This document shows, piece by piece, positions 1-10,300 of a stretch of 64,000 nt of DNA; the stretch's first letter is position 1, and every line of letters begins with the position of its first letter. The notes under the pieces are model-generated. The model did not search any database, had not been told where the DNA came from, and saw nothing but the letters and a program-made list of their open reading frames with translations. The stretch lies in contig JAYGXS010000004.1 of NCBI GenBank assembly GCA_036362985.1, positions 65,127,856-65,191,855 of the forward strand. Reading direction: 5' to 3'. The translations under genes were made by a program, and so were the position numbers. This DNA comes from Ligula intestinalis. Lineage: Eukaryota > Platyhelminthes > Cestoda > Diphyllobothriidea > Diphyllobothriidae.

Positions 1-117
1 TCCCGCCAAGAGGGTTCGCAAAGCGGGGTGGCGGGGCGAAGAGTTGTAGCTGCTGCTCCAATGCCTTCCTGCTCCGACGCCTGGATGCCCGCGGCATCGG
101 TCGGTTACCTGACAGTC
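1..117. other. Unassigned sequence at the window edge
   Basis: GC-rich sequence up to the first MITE. I see no coding signal or repeat in it. Confidence 0.4.
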
Positions 118-673
118 GGCAGGAGTTTCCTTGGTAGTGGCGAAACAAAACTCCACATTTCCAGGTTTGTCGACAGCTATTCGAGCTCGGTTTGAGCACA
201 ATAAGGCTTAGGGGGTTAGGGTTACGGTAAGGGTTAGGGTAACTTTTAGGGCTAAGGTAAGGGTTAGTGCTAGGTTCTGTGTGGGATAGTGATATCTTAT
301 GTAAAAAGCCCGAAGTTTCTGCTTCGTATTACAAAAGGTCTTCAAAAAATCCATTATTACTGGGTTTTGGGCAAAGGAAAGTTTTCGGAATAAAACTCGA
401 CATTTCCAAGTTTGTCGACAGCGATTCGTGCTCGACTCGAGCTCGATTTGTTTTTTTGCACCTTTTTTCGATTTACGCGCCCAACGCCTTCGGCCTCTAG
501 CCACCGTATCAAATTATTTCAACAAAATTTTACGTTTTTTTTCTTATATTAACAAAATCCTTTTTTGGTAAATCAGTTTTATCAACTTAAAGAAAAACCC
601 CTTCTCACGGTTACCGTATGAAAACAACCTACGGCTTGTTGTGTCCAAGACCACTACAAAGGAAACTTCTGCC
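118..673 (+). mobile_element. Telomere-repeat-bearing MITE, copy 1
   Basis: The element starts with GGCAGGAGTTTCCTTGGTAG and ends with the imperfect inverse (CTACAAAGGAAACTTCTGCC), so it has terminal inverted repeats of about 22 bp. Inside, at about 207-275, is a run of degenerate TTAGGG-like units. The rest is non-coding and AT-rich at the distal end. Two more copies lie at 36232-36819 and 61557-62178 in the opposite orientation. This copy has no convincing target duplication: the flanking 8-mers TGACAGTC and TTTGGCGC differ, so it may be old or rearranged. There is no transposase, so it would be non-autonomous. The ORFs across it are by-products of the repeat. Confidence 0.75.
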
Positions 674-2479
674 TTTGGCGCCCAAGTGACCTTGTCGTCA
701 GACCCTCCAAATCATGACCTTCGACGCAACCAATCACGCGCCGCACACACACGGACCGACTCAATCGTGCAAACAACAGACCTCTGCTAGCACGCTCCCG
801 AACGGTTGAACTGTCCAAACAAGCTGTTCACACGCTCCCAGACGGACTCATTTACTACACTCAAGCAAGCAGTCGACTTGCGGCAACTTGTCTTCTGTAC
901 CAATAAACCGCTCTCGAAATCTGTTGCAACCCGTGCCCGGTACTTCTAATCAACACGAACCGGTTCCCCAAGAGCCCGTGAGAGCGAAACAGAGAGAAGA
1001 CCAGTCGGCCAGCGAGGGAGAGCGAGTTTACTCAGACAGAGCTTGTTGCAGTTCCTCAGTGCAAGTTAGCGCAAGTCAAGTCAGACACAGGGTGCATGTA
1101 CTTTAAAGGGAACACGAGATACATTGTCTGACAATGGGCCGCTCAGGATCGGAGGAAAATCGATAGTTATGTCGCACTCTCATGACAGCTGCGTAAGATG
1201 AGCTCGCCGGCCTTTCTGTAAGACGAATAGTCATGGGAATTGGCGCATTCCCAACAACATCTGACTGCCTTCTGTTATCAGACGGAATTTTCTTATTGTT
1301 ATGGTTATAGTAGATCGTCCATCCTTGACCGCTACGGAGTAAATTTATGTGATGTTTGAGTGAACAGCCAGTAGATGCCCGGTTTTCTTGCACCTGCCTC
1401 GCTGTGTTATCATCACCTCAGCCTACCATCGAAGTTGAAGATGTGTCCTATCTGCGTTGCATGGGCTGCTACCTCTGACATTAGGGTCCATTTAGTGCTA
1501 ATGCATTCGCGTTTGTAGTCGTCAATCGGTTTCCCTGATGTAGTTGCACAACCCGCAACTATACTGCGGTCAGTAGATAACGACCGAAATATCCGAGGTA
1601 GATGTAGGGTCTGCTAGTCGTGTCACTTATCGGTGATTTATTGAGTCAGACTTGTAAGCAACTCCCTATCCTAACTGGCGCAAGGTATTACGCCACAGCT
1701 TCGGAAATCGACTGACTATTCTCTTCGTTTAACCAAATAGGGGGATGCAAGTTAATGTGACGATTGGCAGAGCATATGTACGCCATTTATTTAAGTAACC
1801 CTTCTGTCTATTACTCGTCATTTCATCAACAACTGCATTCCGGTATGTTTTAAATTGGGACAACGAGAATGATGGCTGACCGCATACCTGGACAGAAGTT
1901 GATCACTCGGCCCTTCTTCAAACTGACCGCCGTTTAAGGCACATGGAAGTGCCGTTCGCTTATCTGTCCTGCTTGCAGCAGTTTCCACTTTACCTTGTAG
2001 TTCCCAACGCAAAGACTTTCATATGACAGCAATCAATAGTATTTAACGATTGGTCAGCGCTATCTATTTTCATCCCAGACTATGATGATCCGGTCACCGA
2101 ACTGTGCTGCGTCTGTCTTGCGTCGGTAAATAAGTGAACAGTAACAGCTGTATTTATCCTTGTATTTTTGATGAAACTTCTCGGCGGTTATCATTCATTT
2201 ACGATTTTCGAGCTCGGAGATGAGGGGTTCTGTTTCCGTATGGATACGCTGGCTAATTTGACTTCATCTGCAAGATGAGACAGCATCTTATCTAGGACTT
2301 TTCCGAGGCCAGTTCTTGTCAATTATTAATTAATTAGAGAATAGACGGGGTTTCAGTAGCACTGAAAAAACAGCAGCGTGAAAGGCGTTGAAGGAACTTG
2401 CTTGTCCCGTTGTGCCTAGGAGTTCAATCTAGAGTCCTTGCAGGTGATGGCATAACAACTAGTTGTATAGGCATGGTAG
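674..2479. other. Unassigned sequence upstream of WDR81 exons
   Basis: No exon or intact element is recognised here. A short part near 1300-1345 resembles sequence near 57785-57825 (both contain CATCCTTGACCGC), so some of it is dispersed repeat. Further WDR81 exons could be present but none can be supported. Confidence 0.35.
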
Positions 2480-2600
2480 GAGTTACCGAAAAAGGTTAGG
2501 GGAGACCGGAATTGCCGCTTCTGACTTATCAGCCGTCATCAACCAGTCATACCCAATACCAGGTGTGTATCACCCATGACTGTTTGGTCATGGGGTGTAG
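2480..2600 (+). repeat. SINE-like fragment
   Basis: The stretch reads through a GAGACCGG...GACTTATCAGCCGTCATCA...CAGTCATACCCAA pattern. The same pattern recurs at 4490-4610, 7900-8880 and 11930-12055. It lies just upstream of the first visible WDR81 exon and supplies the amino end of the ORF that crosses that exon, so this part of the ORF is not coding. Confidence 0.5.
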
Positions 2601-2695
2601 CACTCTGCTATTGAAGTACAGGTCTGTAGATTTGTCCGTTGCGATCGGTCGTATGCTGCGCCTTTTACTGTCTTCTGTGATTCGCCTAAATCTAG

Positions 2696-3024
2696 GCCAT
2701 TGCGGTGCTGTCAAATGCATCACTGCATTTCCACTGGAGAACAGTTTCCTGACCTGCGGGCAAGACCGTGTAGTGCAGCTCTGGTCCCTCAGCTTGGCGC
2801 GACAACTCTCCTGCCGGAGTGCTCCTGCTGCGCCCGATAATCCCACCTCTTCGTCCACCATCCCAGTCGACTCCACATCCACCTCCCGGACCCAGTGCAC
2901 ACCCCGATTCCTCTTCGCCGAGCACAAGCGACCCGTCTTTGCAGCGGTCTACCTTCCCTTCCTCGGCCTGGTAGCCTCAAATGATGCCAGCCTCCTGCTC
3001 TGGGATCCGGTTACGGGAAAGAAG
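2696..3024 (+). CDS. WDR81: WDR81 exon a: two WD repeats
   Basis: The acceptor is a pyrimidine-rich stretch ending ...AAATCTAG before GCCATTGC; two bases complete a codon, which would be Gly if the previous exon ends in G. The exon carries HCGAVKCITAF...LTCGQDRVVQLWSLS and HKRPVFAAVYLPFLGLVAS...LLLWDPVTGKK. Between them is a Ser/Thr/Pro-rich linker of about 35 residues. The donor is AAG|GTGAGA at 3025. The ORF continues upstream into SINE-like sequence and downstream past the donor; neither extension looks coding. Confidence 0.8.
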
Positions 3025-6000
3025 GTGAGACAATCCCTCCCCTTGCCTCCCCCCTCGCGCGCGCTCTTCCACATGTCTCGCGGGTACAGGTGCTCTTTCG
3101 GAAGAGTTACTCGGCTGTATCCGCATACTTTGCCGTTTGGGTCATGATCTTCGGTTGGCCTGTATCACCTACGTTAGAATTAAAGTGCTAGAAGTTCTTT
3201 TGCCTTTTCAAAACCCCGGCTGGGACAGGACACGCTACCACTTTCTAGATGAACCTCCGCCCCGTTGGCATGACTACTGTCCTCCACTAGGTTTCAAATT
3301 AAGCAGTGTATGTTTGGTAATTTGATGGTACGTTTACTCGCGTGCCATTATACAGTAGACGCCGTTGATCATGCGATATTTCGACATATGCGAAAGACTC
3401 ATACTCTTTCCCTAATCGGAATTGACTTTAGTTGTGATACTGATTATCGTTTAGTCTATTCAAAAGTCATTTCAGTCAGGATAGGATGCCGGCTTTTTAA
3501 CGAGCTTCGTTCCGACTCCTAGCAAAACTTATCTATTGTAAAAACTGACTACTTAAGTAGTATGCCTTTTTATCATTGATTTTGACTGCCTTTATAAATT
3601 CAACTATATTTTATGGAAAAAATCGATAAAAAAAATTATTTTTTGTGCTTGTTTGATAGCAAATTACGCGTTCTTTAAATTGTATACTCAAAGAAAGGGT
3701 AGCTTTCGGTTTTAAATTAGTTGCTAATTATGAGCTTTTCGACAACTGTTAGGCGTTTCTTCATAAAATATCGTATCTGCCAGTTTATTAACGCTACCTA
3801 AACTGCATAAAATACGTTCCAAATCTTTTTCAATATTTTATGACAACTATGTGACCTCTTCTGCAGACTGTAGGTGAAAACGTACTTTTCCTTAAACAAG
3901 ATGTACATAGTGCGCAGTTTCTAAACCTTGAATTCGAGTATGGCAGTCACTAGGTTAGAAAATTATTCGGCAATGGGGCAAATTTTTAAAAACCGAAAGC
4001 TGCCCTTCCTTCAAGTATAACATTTAAAGAAGGTGTAATTTGCTATGAAACATGCACAAGAAATAATTTTTTCATCCATTTTTTCCATAAAATATATTTG
4101 AATTTATAAAGGCAGTCAAAATCAATGATAAAAATGCATACTACTTAAGTTGTCAGTTTTTACAATAGATACGTTTTGCTAGGAGTTGGAACGAAACTCG
4201 TTAAAAAGCCGGCATCCTATCCTGATTGAAATGTTTTAGAATAGACTAAACGCTAATCAGTATCACAACTGGAGTCAATTCCGATTAGCGAAAGAGTATT
4301 AGTCTTCCGCATATGTCGAAATATTGCATGATCAACGGCGTCTACTGTAGTAAACGCAGGAACTCATAAAGCGCAGGTTTGAAACTGCTATGTTCGCATT
4401 TTTGAATGCGTGGCTCACTCTCTAGCACCGCCAGGAACCGTACAACGGCTAGTAATATGGGCGAAAAACCCTACCGAAAAATCTCAGAGACTGGACTGGT
4501 TGTTTCTGCCTGTTTAGCCTTCATCAGCCAGCCATACCCAACCCTATGTAGGGCGCTACCCGAGGCTCGTACTAAATGGATTTTACCCCACTAGTCGACA
4601 ATCCGGAGTTAATAACCGCTTCGTAGCTTACAGTCTATGAAATTAGTAGGCGTTTTTAATATGTCCAACTATCACTCATGAAAAACAGGTGTTCTTGACC
4701 TAATTTCTAGGAAGAGTAAGTATTGTGATTGCTTAACTCTACCCTCAAACATGGTCGTTAACATAACTTTATCACAGCGTCAGAGCTATCGTTTCAAGAA
4801 AGTAGTTGGCGAGCATACGTAGGCTTTCGATAAATTATCATTGGGCCATTACATTTATATATGAACGGCGTACACGTTTATTGCTTTATTGCTTCCCATG
4901 GCTTTTGTAACTAGCATCCTCTATTTCCTAGTAGGAACACGCAATAGTTTAATTCCGTTATATATTTATTTTTCGGGAAATTACGTCTCCTTTAAAATGG
5001 AGTTAATGGAATTTTTGGGATTTCAGCATTTTACGCGTATTTGTTCAGTTGTTTCCAAGACTTCCAAGTTCGTAAATAATTGTAGCAAGATTGGGTTACG
5101 ATAAACGTTTGACAGCCAGCATTACTAGGACTCCTCCGGAATGCCCAAGATTCGCACTTTGATCGAAATCAAAATAGTTATCCTTCCCTCAAGTACTTGC
5201 CACCAATAGTACTGCACTCTTCTCGAAGATTTCCTCAATAAATGGCGTTTTTTATATCCCTTCTGTGAAATATTGGTTTGCAGAGTTATTTCACCACACA
5301 TCAGTACCAACTAAAATAACAGACACGCATTTTGCGGAGCCTCTGTTGTTACCTGACGCAGTTGAAAAAGCATCGGCTCATAGATAGAAAGAAATATTAT
5401 CCACAGCCTCGTGCTCGTTTTGCGAATTAGCTGACTTTTGGGAAATAGGCAAGGGAAGTACAAATGGAACATGCCATTCTGCGCAGAAACAGACTTTTCG
5501 TCTTTACTGCATACCTGGACTACTGATGATCCGCCTCGCAATGACGTCATTCCTCCCCGCTGGGTGCATGCAATCGGCAGAATGCGCAAATAAAAAAATT
5601 ACAGCGTTAGCTGCATGCCACTGCAAAAAATTGGGTGAAGCGCATTTCTGTCTTACAAGGTTGTTTTCGGCTGACGGACTAGCGGAAATTCACTCTGCCA
5701 CTCAACCCGTCCCTATAGCCAAACCTCCAGGGCTAGGGTTGTGCCTGAGAGAGATAGGCTCTTGCAATGGCTCCCTCTTTACATACCACTGTTAGGGGCA
5801 GGCTTAACTATCACAGTTTTGCACGTGTTTGTTACCCTCTATATGTTGTACCAATTACGCTCAAAGACTTCTGCGTTTACGAATGCGAGAGAATACTCGT
5901 ATTCCAGGAATTTCTATTGGTAAAGGAGACATATGGTCGATCACTGGAACAAAATTTATTTTTTTTCCTGAGCTTTCGAGCTCTTACAAGAGCCCATCGT

Positions 6001-7277
6001 CAGAGGTGGAGAAACAGTAACAAATGTGGAAGCTACTTGGGGCGTGTGTACAATAAATAAAATTTTGAACGTATAGAAAATCAATAATTGTGTGTGCTGC
6101 CGACTTGCCACTGAGGGCTGTGCTAGCCTGTGCCAGTAGGCAAGATCGACAAGTTGAGTGGAAATATTTACAGAAATAGAATCGTCAACAAAACAAGTAA
6201 TAGCTATGGTGGGAGGGATGGGCGTTTGCCCTTTTCTTGTCTAGGTCTTCCTTGGGCTCTCATGTAAAGCGTAGTTAGATGGCGATAGCGCAGCTTTGGC
6301 TACCGTTACAACGACTGGTTCCGCAGGCGTGGACATCGTGAGTACTGCGCCGCCAATTTTTTAACGGTAGCCAAAGCTGCGCTATCACCGTCTTACTATG
6401 CCTTGTGTGATTCCCAAAGGAAGAACATGACAAGAGGGCAAACGCAGAAGTCTTTGAGCGTAATTGGTACAAATATAGGGTAACGAGCGCGTGCAAAACT
6501 ATTTCCATCGGGCCAATCAGATACTTCTCTGGAGGAATAGTGACACGATTGGTTTGGTGACTCAGCGGCTGCCGTGTCAGATTTTTAGCCTGGCCTTAGC
6601 CTTGCATGTTAAGTTATTGATTTATTGATTGCCAGTTGCGTTCGCCGCGTGTGTAGGCCGATCAATAGCCTGCCGTGAGCACGGCTCGCTACCTGTCTGC
6701 TTGCTTGCGCGTTGACATCGGCGTTGTCGCCAGCTGATTCGGTTAGAGTAAGCCCTAACAACCACAGTTTTCGTAATCAGTTTTGGAGCGGGGGGGACTC
6801 AAATTGTTCGCAGAATGCCCATTCAGTGGTGTTTGCTGCCAACTTCTAAAAGCTGCTATAGGCTGACACAAAGCCTGCGCTGACGCTTTCTATTTCAGGT
6901 GACTGCTTTTTGCCCGCGCACGACTGCCCAGAGCGGAGGTCTAGACGAGATCGGCCTCTTCTCTACTGCGCCCTCCGGCGAAGCCTTTTTGCCAGCTACG
7001 CTCTCAGCGATGTCGACCTCGCCGGCGTTTTTGAGCAGCCTGCTCTGTGGTGATGAGACGGGTCATCTCCTGCTGGTTGACCCTCGATCCCCGCCACGCA
7101 GAGCCATTGCACTTCGTATCTTCGCGTTGGCCGCGTCGAGCGAGTCGCTGCTCAAATTCACTTCCACTGGCTTCTCCTCCCAGAGTCTGCGCCCTGAGCC
7201 GACCTCTGCTGACCTGCCCGGTGGCAGCGCTCACCATCTGAATGAGGCTCAAACAGGTCAGTGTTGTTTCCTCTCCG

Positions 7278-7316
<39 letters not shown>

Positions 7317-10300
7317 CTCAGTAATGTGCGAACACCGAACTAAACAAAGTTCGTGTGGTGGTCAGAGGTCCCCAACGGGTGACTGCCTGCCAGGCCGATT
7401 CCGGCCAAGTCATAATAGCAGTAAGGAGGGTATGACAGCATCTGGGGGTAACTTGATACAGAACTGTTTCGGGCTTATTAGCCGTGACAGCAAATGGCAG
7501 GTGGCGAGGCGCTGATGAACTGCGGTTCGATGAAGTACTTATGACCCATCTTATAGACACCAGCAGTGGACCAACTGCGCCGTCTGAGTGCGTTTGTTTG
7601 TGTTGTCTGACCAGCTGGTGTTCAGGGTTATGCTTGGCTGCTGAAGGCTAATAAGTCCGAAACAGTTCTGTATCAAGTTCCCCCCAAATGCTGTCATAAC
7701 CCCCCTTACTGCTATATATATATATATTCCTGAGTGAATATATATATATATATGATGGTAGATGGGCGCCCGCCAATCGCCTACGGAACTGAATTGTCCC
7801 GTTGTACTTTGGGACTCAATCTCGAGGCCCATCAGCGGCTGCACAGTGACTAGTGCTATCGGCAAAATGGTATTATTGGCAAAGACAAGGAAGACTGAAT
7901 GACCATTTCTAGTTTATTAGCCGTCATCAGCCAGCCATGCCTAACCCCACGTGATGCCCCGCTCGAGGCTCGAACGTGCTCTAACCACAGTGCCAGGGGC
8001 TCGTCGTCTTCCCGGTTTTCTTTTGGTAGGCATTATCAAGAGGGAGATAGGCGTACACCGATTAGTTAAAGGACACACTCGGCCGTCCATGGTGCCTCTG
8101 GAGCTCACACTCGAGCCTACACCGCAAGGCGGCTAATAATATTGGCCGAAGGACATTAACGACAAGGACAAGGTAGACTAGGATGGCCATTTCTGACTTA
8201 TTAGCCGTCGTAAGTCAGTCATGCCCGGCCCCAAGTGGTATCCCACCCGAGCCTCGAACTCCGACCTCTGATCAGATTTAAAAGCCGTAACCATTAAGTC
8301 GTTGTCTTGCAGGTTTTTGATCGGGAATCTATAGTGGCAAATAGGCGTGCACCGATCAGTTACAGGACGCACTCGTCCGTCCTTGGTGCCTTTGAAGCTC
8401 ACTCTTAAGCCCCGCCAGCAGCTCCGCAGTGGCAAGTTATATCGGTAAAATGGTATTATTTGCGCAACGGCAAGGAATACTGAATGATCATTTCTGCTTT
8501 ATTAGCCATCATCAGCCAGCAATACCAGACCCCGGGTGATGTCCCACTCGAGGCTCGAATGCGCGGCCTGTGAGCTAAAAGTCCAACGCTCTAGAACGCA
8601 GCGCCGGGGGCTTTTTGTCTTGCCGGTTGTCGATTGGGGAGTGTTAAAAATGGTAGATAGGCGCTCTCCGATTGGCTGTGGGAATCACTTATCCCGTTGT
8701 ACCTTGGGGATCAGTCTTGACCCCCGCCGTCAGCCGCATAACGGTAGATGACCATTACCGACACAGACATGGGAGACCGGACCCGAACTCGCGACCTGTT
8801 GATTAGGAGTCCGACCTTCTAACCCATGGGGTTTGGTATGACTGGCTGATGACAGCTAGTAAGCTAGAAATACTCATTCCGGTCTCATCTGGCTTTGTTT
8901 TTAACTGTCATCACTTCCATATTGCTAACATATCGGCTCAATAATTACCGCAACTGTTCATCTCTTTTAATCTTGGTCATCCTCAATCTCTGGTTTCTGC
9001 CTGTTCGGGGATTTTTTCAGTGGCCTCTAGATAACTGTTGGGTGACCACCTAGACACTAAAGCAAAATGACCATCGGATTTCAACCTGGTTCACTGTGAA
9101 TAGACAGAATTTATTCGTCCCCTCGCCCGCCACACATGACCAACTGGTTCGACATAAAACATATTTTCTCCAGTTTCCTACTTAAAAATAGAGGGAGAAA
9201 TACGCTATATTTTGAAGGTTAACCTCCATTCACTGAGACCAAAAGATAAGTTAAGAAATTACTAAAAAATCTAGAGGTCTTTACATGGGTATGACATTTG
9301 CGGATACCGTAAAACTTCCTCCACTCCGTCCCTACTTATGGACTATGGGTACATCTATGCGTGCTCCCGTTGAATAGCTCTAACTTGTATATAATGATGC
9401 TTTTTTAGTCTTCGATGAATAAAATGGTCGTCTCCTGGACCGTTTTTCCGTATCTCTATTTGACCTTATAACCATTCCGGTAATCACTACTGTAAAAACT
9501 TCCTCATACACAACATTTCAGTTTGTTTTATGGTAATCTGGTTCTGTCTGATGCAGCCTGTCGCGTTATTTTCCCGCCCTCTCACCTCTCCATGCACGCA
9601 CGACATGTAGGAAGCCCGTGACGATTTTGACATCCTTCTCTGTTTTTTTTTTCAAGGTCCCCCTTTCTCCGGACTTGACTCTCCAGGGCCTATTCGCTCA
9701 CTGGCCGCCATTGGGGACGGTATGACTGTTGTTTGCGGCTTTGATTCCGGCCTTATGTCCGCGGTGGAGCTTCGTTCGGGTCAGGTTGTCGCCCTCTGGC
9801 GCGCCCACAGCGACGCCGTTTCGCAGGTGGCTATTTTTAACATCCATTGCCTGTTGTTTTAACTACCTTTCAAAGTGACATCTTGTCATCTCCTCTGTTC
9901 GATCCATTCATTTTTTGTTCTACTTCATCTGATCTCATTGTGAAAATAAATTCGGTGGCAGGGTGTTGGCTGTATGCAAGCCGTGTCCTTCCTGCCGTAG
10001 GTTCGAATCACGCCGAGGTCACTGAGTTTTTTACAACTTTACCAGAGAAATACCTACTCTTCTCAAAAAATTTCATGTTATGTGAAATTTGTCTTCTCTT
10101 GCTGGAAAACTGTACATTCCCTTCTAGAAGTATGCAGCGTGTATATCGAAATTCCTTGAATATCAGCTTGACTCCCTGATAGAAATGAGCGCTTAATTGG
10201 ACTTACAATTCCAGTATGCACAGGACAGTTTGGCTTGCCACTCACCTTTCTCAGGCTTATGTAAAGTTTACTATTTTTTATAAGAAGAATAGATCGATGT

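Noticed and set aside
208..504. ORFs in the MITE copies (208-504, 36333-36521, 61496-61945)
   Set aside because: They occur in repeat sequence with degenerate TTAGGG tracts and have no domain; the similar frames simply reflect the repeat copies.
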